64,000 nucleotides of DNA from NCBI GenBank assembly GCA_030533445.1, contig CM060064.1:46499787-46563786 (forward strand), in the 5' to 3' direction. Positions 47,901-56,900 of the stretch are shown piece after piece (position 1 is the first letter of the stretch; every line of letters starts with the position of its first letter). A program made the position numbers and the translations under genes. The DNA comes from Cyprinodon diabolis. Lineage: Eukaryota > Chordata > Actinopteri > Cyprinodontiformes > Cyprinodontidae. A model generated the notes under the pieces. That model worked only from the letters and a program-made list of their open reading frames with translations, searched no databases and was not told where the DNA came from.

Positions 47901-50900
47901 GCGTGGGAAGCGGAGAGGGGAAGTGGAGGCTGGACAGGTCGGGGAGCGAGCCGCCGGTGCTGGGAATCTGAGGGACGCCTTGGACCGGCGTGGACGGCTG
48001 CTCCGGGGACGAAAAGATACTAGGAGGCAATGGAGCACAGTCAGCTGACAGACCAGAAGGCGTTCTGCTCCAACAGTTGAGCGGTTATGTGCGTGTGGAC
48101 CTACTTGATGCCTGGAACCTCGCAGGACTTGGGTCGAGATGCCGAAGACGAAAGCTGGAGCAGAAAACAGAGAATTTCAGTTCAGTAAACCTCCAGGTTC
48201 CCTCAGCAGAGCGGAGGACAACATCTACATTTCAGCAGCGTTAACTCCTCAGAACTGGGCCGGTCCAGTTCTGAGAAGCTAACAGAAAATGCTCAGAGTA
48301 GAAGATGCTTCCTTCAGCTGCTTCCTCTGATGATTTGGGTTCACGGAAAAGTTTCGGGAAATGCTTGAACTTCAGCGAACCTTCTTGAGGTCCCAGGGTT
48401 TGAGCAGTTTGTCCTCATCCAGGACGTTCTCTTCAATCGGAGGAACCGGATAGGGGAACACTGCAGACAAACAACAGGAGAACATGAAGAACGTCCAGTT
48501 TTCAGAGAACCGTGATGATCGGTTGGTGGCTGCATCTCATCAGAAACCTGGAGGAGAACCAACCATTCCAGTGGAACATGTTCCTCCTCCATTTCTACCT
48601 CAGACTCTCAAGGTTCTTCTACTTTAACCAAACTAAAGGAAGGTCCTTAAAAACGTAAACTTTGGTGACAAGAAGACCCGGTTCGGTATCAACCTCCATC
48701 TCTAAGGCTACGTTCACACAGTGGCCTGAAGTGACCATAGGTGACCCAGGTCGCATTCATCCAACCTGAACGCCATTAATAAGAGACAAAGGTCACTATT
48801 CTACGTTTTGCTACGCAGAAGCGGCAAGAAAAAACAACAACCATGGCGGATGATGATGCGGAGAGCAGTATTTATACTGAAAAGGTTGTTTTTCCGGCAG
48901 ACATGTTCACAAGTCATTTTTTGCAAGTCCAAGTCAAGTCTCAGGTCTAGAGTAGGCCTGTTGCAATATTAAATTAATCGCACAATAAATTCTAATCACG
49001 ATTAATAAAAATAAGTTCAATAATTTGCGCTTGCTTGTTTCTCCTTGTGTTTTCATCTCCTTCACTGAGACGGTATAGCTTAAAGGTCGCTATTATATCT
49101 ATGGAATGATCATGATCTTGAACTTGTAAGTGAAAAACACATTCTTATATGTCACGTAACGTTTTCACGTAGCGTTGCGTCATTTTTTTAACCTCTGCTG
49201 TGTGCGGGTAAGGCGAGCGGCGATCAGTCAAGTTACTAAAACAAAAAACACTTAAAAAATAAAATATTGTTCACAAGTCGGCAATCGGGATTCCAAGTCG
49301 AGTCTGAAGTCATTAAATATGCGACTTAAGTGCGACTCGAGTACAAGTCACAAACTCGAGTCCCCACCTCTGCGCTCCGCTGTAGCTGCCAGATCTGCTG
49401 GTTTCTGCTTCCTGCCAGCGACGTTACGCTACAGGATTGGCTGAACGTTCCCACATGTTGTAAAAGGTTGCGGTTGCCCAGACAACGATAATAACATCAC
49501 ACAGCATCGTGGTGCCGAGTGTCGGGAGCATCTGTAGCGTTAGCAAGTCTAATGACCGATGAAGTTATACCTGATAGATAACAAAAGTAAAAAAATCTGT
49601 TTCTGGTGAACAAAGTAACTGTTAGACCGTAAAATAAATAGCTGGGTAGCGCTGTGGCTAGCTGGGCTCAGTAGCTAACAGGTTAGCCTCTTTTAGCTTG
49701 GTCAGTTAGCCATTAAGCTACACTATTTTAAATCCGTGTCAGCAAAAACTATTCGTTTTCTACACATAGAATAACTGTTTAATTTGTCAAAAATTTCTAC
49801 GAAAGTCATTTTTTAAGATGTTCCATTTGTCCTCCTCTGACCTCAGATCTTAATGAAAAGAATAACAGTAAGTGGAGAGTTTTTTTCTCACCTTGTTAAA
49901 TAGCAGAGCTCAGTCTTTCTTAGAACGCAGGACTTTCCTTCAAGACTGACGCTACTTTAGATCAGCAATGAAATGTAAAATAATAGAAAATATAGGTAAT
50001 AATATGTTGAGACTCCAATAGAGGTTTGATACTTAAGAAACGAGTGCTATACAGTGTGAGTGGAGTTAACATATGTTGACATCATAAGAGGGGGCGGGGC
50101 CCCGAGCAGATCTGGGACCTATACCAGCACTAGTATCCATGTTTACTTCCGTAAACGCAGAGCACGCTGGCCTGTGATGTCATTACATACTCCTACACGT
50201 ATGTAGGAGATCACATACAAGTCGGATATATTTGGAAATGTGAACAGCAACGCAAAAAAGAAAACGGATTTCACAAAAAGATCGGAATTGAGCATTAAGG
50301 CCTGCAGTGTGAACGTAGCCTAAGCTGCTGCTGGGTCATCAGAACCATCATCAGAACGGCTCGGTCCAATCCGCTCCACTCCCGCCTCACTGAACACCTG
50401 GACATACTGAGATCCAGAACCTTGGAGAGTTACCCTCGCTCACTCCCCCAGCGCAGGCTGACGGTTTGGGCCAGGAGGAGTCGGTAGAACCACGTCAGAA
50501 CCTACCAGCACCTCCTGGCTCGGCCTACAATCCTATCCAAGAGAACAGGAAATAGGAACAGGTCAGACCAGGACCAGACCCCTGCTCTGCTGGTACAGAG
50601 ACTCCGCACTTCACAGCGTACAGCGATGGAAGTGGTCAGAGTCCTCCGCCAGGTCCAAAAGCATCATGTGGACTAACTGGGAGAATTGCCATGAATCTCC
50701 TTCGCTGCACCTGAAGCCGGACTCTCCTCTCCGGCGCCCCGGCCTCACCAACCAGGACCTGCTGCCTCACGGTACCGATCGGCTGCCCAGAGACCCACAG
50801 GCCAGCTGGCCTTAAATCTGTTCTTTCTTCTTCCACATTGAGAACCTTTTGGTTTCGAAGTTTCTCCATTCAGTCGAAGGTTTTCCTGCTTCCGTCCAGC

Positions 50901-53900
50901 AGAGGACTTTCAATTTTCTGTTCAATTAGAGCTCAGCATGCAGAGAGACACGCCCACTGTTGTTCACTATCCATACAGTTCTGCTAAAGCTGGACCTAGA
51001 CCTACAGAATGCAGCAAAGCCCATTAGACCCAATCTGTAGTTCTAGTTCTAACAGAGACAGTTTAAAGCTTCAGGTCTGATATTCTGTCCGACTGTAAGA
51101 GGAAGGAAGCCGTATGTTGAGGTTCTGCTGATCAAAATTTCACAATGTTAACAGATTAACAGAAAATAAACATCTCTACTAAAACAAAACATTGACAATA
51201 GAAATTTATGGAGTGAAATTGGGTCCAAAAATTTTGTTTAACTTGGTTTTTTGAGAAAAAACTGAAAATAAATTCTTTAAAATAAAAACCTGCACAAAAA
51301 GATTAAAACTGAAATAAAAAAATCGTTCAGGAACTAGAAAGGTCTTTAAAAGATAATCCATAATTTGCGTTCATATCTTTGAGGAAAAAAAGAAAAAAAG
51401 GTTTCCCGGATTCAAGTAATTTTTTTCATGTTTCCAATTTTTGTTGGTTCACTTTAAAAAAAAATCTTTTCCAGATTTAGATATATATTTTAGGGTTTTC
51501 TAGAAATCTTTTGCCTTTAAGTTTAAACAAGAGATGTTTGTGAACCAACTTTATGGCCCAAATTTTGCTCCATAGTAATTTAGGGCAGGGGCCGTACGTG
51601 TTGCTGAAAGCACTGATGCATCGGTTCTTCCCTCAGATGGATCCAGCATGAGGTGAAGGACATTTTTACAGCCTAGTCCTGCAGAACCAGGGCGGTTTTG
51701 TCCAACTGGCCCAATAACTGGTTTCCCTGAAGAGGGATAACTTCAAACAGAACCTAGAAATCCCCCAAGATCTCCACTGATCTGTAGAAACCCAAACTCC
51801 TTGGTTTTGATCAGCTCCCCATTGCGCCTAAGGAGGTTCTGGTTGTTCTACGTTATTTTGATCAGGCTGTAGTCGGTGTGCGCTCCGATTCCCCCCTCCT
51901 TAGAAAAGATCCTCTCATATTTACACAAACAACAGACAGACGTTCTGGAGGCCGTTCTGGATCGAAAACGGCCCGTTCTGTGATTCTACAGATCAGTGAG
52001 TTTTACAGCTGCATGACACCAGCTAACGCCCTCTGATCCAAACAGGCGGTTCTGATGAGATGCTCTCACCAACCAGGAGGGTTCACTCACTTCTTCGGTT
52101 CTCTGCGTCGCTCTGACCTGCAGAACAAAAAGACAAGAACAGACCAGGGATCAGTCTGATGGGTTCACCTCTACTTCTCTCCAGAACCTGCTGTACCAGG
52201 AGGATTGGGTCTAACGGGCCTGGTTCTGCTGCACACACAAAGCCTTTTTTTCCCCCATGTTCCTCTGAGGAGCATCATTTTGATCAATTGTCAGGTTTTA
52301 GGAGTTTTAAACCGAAGTTCTTGAACACTCTATGCATTCTTCCTATGGTTCTGTAAAACCAGAAGAAGACCTTTGCATAAGTTAGACAATATTGCATAAG
52401 TTAGTCTGAATTGGCTCATCAGAACTGTCCTGAAGGAGACCTTAATGCTACGTTGACACCAAACGCGCTTTCCAAATATATGCAACTTGTATCTGCTCTC
52501 CTGTGTGAACTGCATTAGTACAACGCAAGTGTCCCGCATGCGCAGTAGAGGACGCAATGACATCACAAGCCAGCGTGCTCTGTGTTTACGGAAGTAAACA
52601 TGGATGGTAGCGCTGGAGCGAATCTAGCGATCTTTCCCAACCTTAAAAAAACAATCTTTTCAATATAAATACTGCTCTCCGCATCATTGTCCGCCATGGT
52701 TGTTGTTTTTTTGCCGCTTCTGCGTAGTAAGACATAAAATAGTGACCTATGTCGGGTATTAATGGTGTTCAGGCTGGATTGAAAAGATCAGATTCGTATC
52801 GGATTCATGACCACAGAGCCAAGTGGCCTGGGTCGCATTGGAAAAAATTGGATCTGAGTTGTTCAGACTGTCATAAAAGGTCAGATCCAGGTCACATTTG
52901 GGCAACAAATTTGGCTTTGGGTCACTTTGGGCTGCTGTGTGAACATAGCCAGAAGGTCCTGCAGCGTCGCGACTCGCGAGCAGCTGAGATGCGTGACACG
53001 CTTCACAAGCAGCAGATGCTGCAGTTGGAAAAATAAAATTTTTGCTGCATCAACCAAACAGAGAAGCTGATCTGGGAGCTGGCAGGGAGTCAGACACAGC
53101 ACTGCTGATGCAGAGCGCTATGATCACTCCTCTGGAACAGTTTATTAACGACTAAATTAACTTAAAGTCGTAGGGAAGCGGCCGTTCCAACCGTTGCATT
53201 TCCGAATTCTCCCAGTGGTGCCCGACTTTACACGAGTGAATAAAGTGAATGTGATTGATCGTTTATCAAGGGGGCGGGATTGTTGTGGCTGAAGGTTCAC
53301 AAGCAATTTTGGTTGTAGCCAGTGTCTCTGAAGCATCTTGCTAACCAGTTAGCAACTTAGTGCTAGCAGGTTCCCAATGGGAAATTCCATTGGGACCAAG
53401 TAGCACTAAATTGGTGACTTAGAAACGACGCTGTCAAGGAACGCTATGGACAGCGGAAACATGCAAGAGGAGGAGAGTTTAGTGTCGGAGGTCGTGGATG
53501 AGTCTCCTCCGTCATCCATTTTTTATTTAGAGGAGGAAAGCGGGGACGAAGATGTTGTGGAAGAGGACGCCAGGGCGGCAGAAGCTTGGTTTGGTGTAGA
53601 AGGCTTCCAGCCGTACATGTTTGAGCCCTTGCCTCGCAACGCTGCCAGTTCTGTTAGCTCTACGCCTGCCGAAGACACAGACGTCCATCCCCGTGGACAC
53701 TGGGACGCAACTCAATGGGAAAGGAAAGGATTCTGATTTCAACCGTTGCGTATATTAGCTGCGACATATGAATCAAGATGCTATGACCGAAAACATTTGA
53801 TTGACAGATGACCGTTGATATATGATTGGCCGAATTTAGGTGTTCAGGCTGACGTAGAACTAACTGGCCTGCAGAAGATAACGGAAAAAACACCCCCAAC

Positions 53901-56900
53901 GATTTTAAGACATTTTAAGAAATTTTCTAACTCATCGTCTGATAAAGAATACATTTATATACATGTTTAAGCCAGAATGATTTGACATTTAAATATGACT
54001 TCCCTACGACTTTAAAATGTCAAAACCTGCCAGCAGAATATATTGGCTTTTATTGTCCTGCTGCCTGCAGTTTGAACCATGTAGCTGAAAAACGCTAACA
54101 TCTACTTCCAGCCGCCACCAACAGGAGGGGAAAACCCCCAAGAGGTGAGCGGGCCTGAGGCAGCTGCTGCTGGGGATTCCCAGTGACAGCGCAGCGCCGG
54201 TAAGCGAGGGTCGTAGCGGCTCCAACAGCAAAATAATATTTGAAATAATACTTGAAGGCAGGATGGTAATCTGGATGAGTTTTCAGGAGGACTTTCTAAC
54301 TACTTTTTACAGCAAATATAGGAAAGCCGCGCTCTGGCATTGAACGCACGCATCTGGACACTTTATAGTGTTATATGTTTATAAGCTTTACAGACTGCAC
54401 ACTGTAAAAACGATATAGAAATAAGTCAATATTTCCTAAATTAGGGGTATTTATCCTTAATTTGAACAGGTAAATATGTATTACTACTCTTAAAGGGAAA
54501 TAATTTGTTAATATGCACTTGATATAAGACACTGCTATTGGTTTTTCTTATTTTAAATGTTATTTGTCTATTTCACTAGCAAAGCGTCTCACTTACCTCC
54601 TCATTTCAAGAACAAATTCGATTATTTTAAGAAAAAAATACTTGGATTTTATATTTTTTGCAGTACATGTACTGGAAAAATGATCTAGAAAACAGATAAA
54701 ATTTCTTAAATTAGGTGTATTTATCATTAATTTGAGTAGATGAATGAGATAGTTTGCCAATGGGATGAGTATTTTCACTCTTAGAATAAGATATTTACAT
54801 AATAATGCACTTGAAATAAGATAATGCAATAGTTTTTTCTTATTTTAAATGTAAATTGTCTTGTTCCAAAGGCAAAATGTCTCACTTTCCTCCTCAATTC
54901 TACAACAAATGCACTCCTTTTAAGATGACTTATTTATATTTTTTTGCAGTGCATATGTGGTCTTTCAGTGGTTAACTTCCACTTTGCTTTTAAAACAACT
55001 GACTTCCTGTCTGAAGGGTGCAGCGAAAATACAGCAGCGGCGTTTTTTAGAGAAGCCCCCTGATTGCCGGCGCTTCTGGGACACTTCTGAAAAGCACCGA
55101 CGGCTTGGAGCTGCTGCCATCAGCGGCCAAGCCAGAGAGAAAGGACATTCGGTGGAACAGAGGGGGAGAATTTAACGAGGCTTCGACCCAAAGCTCCCCC
55201 CGGTCCAGATGACAGACTGAACACCAGGCGGCGCATCTGGAAGCCATGTCTGGTTCTCTGTGGTGTTTGTGGACCTCCTCACCGCTGCGTCTGTTGCTCT
55301 GAGGGTTGAAGGCGGGTCCTCCCATGGCGAAGGGGTCTCCCATGGGGGGGTTCATCACGCTGGTGTGGAGGGCTGAGTCGGAGTTGGTCCTGAGGGACAA
55401 GAGACAAACACAGAGGTTCTAGAGGGGGAAACTGTGAGCTCTGAAAAGGACGAAGACACCAGAACAAGCTGCTTGTCCTCCAACAGCATCTTCCACACAG
55501 TAAACATGGCGTCAGAACTGAAAGCAGCTTCTCCACACAGACCCACACTGTGCAGCTGCAGAAAAACGAGCTCCCACTGACCGCTGCTGCTCAGGGAGCA
55601 GAGCAGAGACTGGAACCATCAAACTAGAGGAAAGAGGAAACCTCTCTACGAGTCAGGGGGGGGGGGGGAGGGGGGGAGGGGTGCAGGAGAGGAGAAGGAA
55701 GAGATGAAAAAGAGGAGGATTCACCTGTTGAGTGCTGTGGTGGGAAGACGGAACAACTGGCTTTTATCTCCGGGGAAGTTTCCAGACCAGTTCCTTTTTG
55801 TGATCGACAACAAGAAAAAGTTATTTTCCTCCAGCGAGTCAGAAACATCGGACAGAAGGCAGCAGGGAGGGCGAAGAGGAGGTGCAAGCCGAGACAGGAG
55901 GAAGATGGAGGCAGCGAGCGCAGAGCGGAGGCCTCATCAGACCCCTGGGGTTTTTTTTTCTTTTGTTTTTTTAACCCAAGCATCAGCTTTTATTTTGAAG
56001 CTCATGAATGTTAGTAAAAATGCCTTTAGTTAAAAGTAAAATAAATTTCAGGTTTGTTACCAAAGAAATCCTCATTAATAAATCTAATAAAATAAAGTTT
56101 CACTGCAGCTAATAAAACCCAGAGGAACTTCCTGTCTGATCGATATTTTAATTTCAAAATAAAATGTATTTTCTGTCCTCAGATTGAACAGATTTATCTA
56201 ACAAACTAATTAAAACTTCTCAATCCCCCCCGCCCCCTAAGGTGTTCCACAGGGTTGAATATTTGGACAACTTCTGGTTCTCCTTTAAAACATCTCGTCA
56301 CTATATAACCCATCAGCAGATCAGACATGACCCCCCCCATCTTTTATTCAACTAGTGGTCTGTTATACAGATGTTTAGGAAAATCTACATTCATCCTATC
56401 TAGAATTGTGTTTCTACGGTATGCAGGTTCGTCTAATCAGGTCTTTATGGATTCCACCTTTTGTTTGTCTTTATTAACAATTTGCTATGGGGGGGGGGGG
56501 GGGGGGGGGGGGCGTTAGAAGAAGCAAATTGAGAAGCAGGTCCAAGTTAAAATGAACGAAACTGTGCAGGAAACAGATTAAGAACCCAAAAAAAAAACAC
56601 CAAAGAAGAAGAAGCAGGTGTGGAGAAGCAGCTCAGATTTCCAGCCCAAGTTGTTGTTAGTGCTTCAGCTGTTAATGGGTCCACCTGTGTGTGGCCTCAG
56701 ACTGACCGGAACCGGACCCGCTCGGTCAGGGGGCGCCTCAGTTTTTACCAGAACTCACTCTGTTCTGATCACATGATGGAGTATTAGGGACAGGCTAGAG
56801 ATTTTTTTTTTCAGTTTGAGAATAAATACGAAATATTATGAGAATAAAGTCATAAAATTAAAAGTATAAAGTCGCCATGAGAATAAAGTCATAAAATTAT

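Larger units (their letters stand above)
52446..54354. mobile_element. Composite Harbinger-like MITE with nested TTAA element
   Basis: Starts TAA-TGCTACGTTGACACC and ends near TTGAACGCACGCAT. The first 500 bp match the element at 48706-50320 in reverse and include its end GTGTGAACATAGCC (52938-52951). From 52960 it matches the MITE at 23213-24197 (GGAGCTGGCAGGGAGTCAGA, ACAGCACTGCTGA). The TTAA element at 53166-54011 splits that match. Confidence 0.7.

Noticed and set aside
55704..56033. Plus-strand 109-codon ORF
   Set aside because: Antisense to the NFPGDK crtc2 exon and its intron; no motif of its own.
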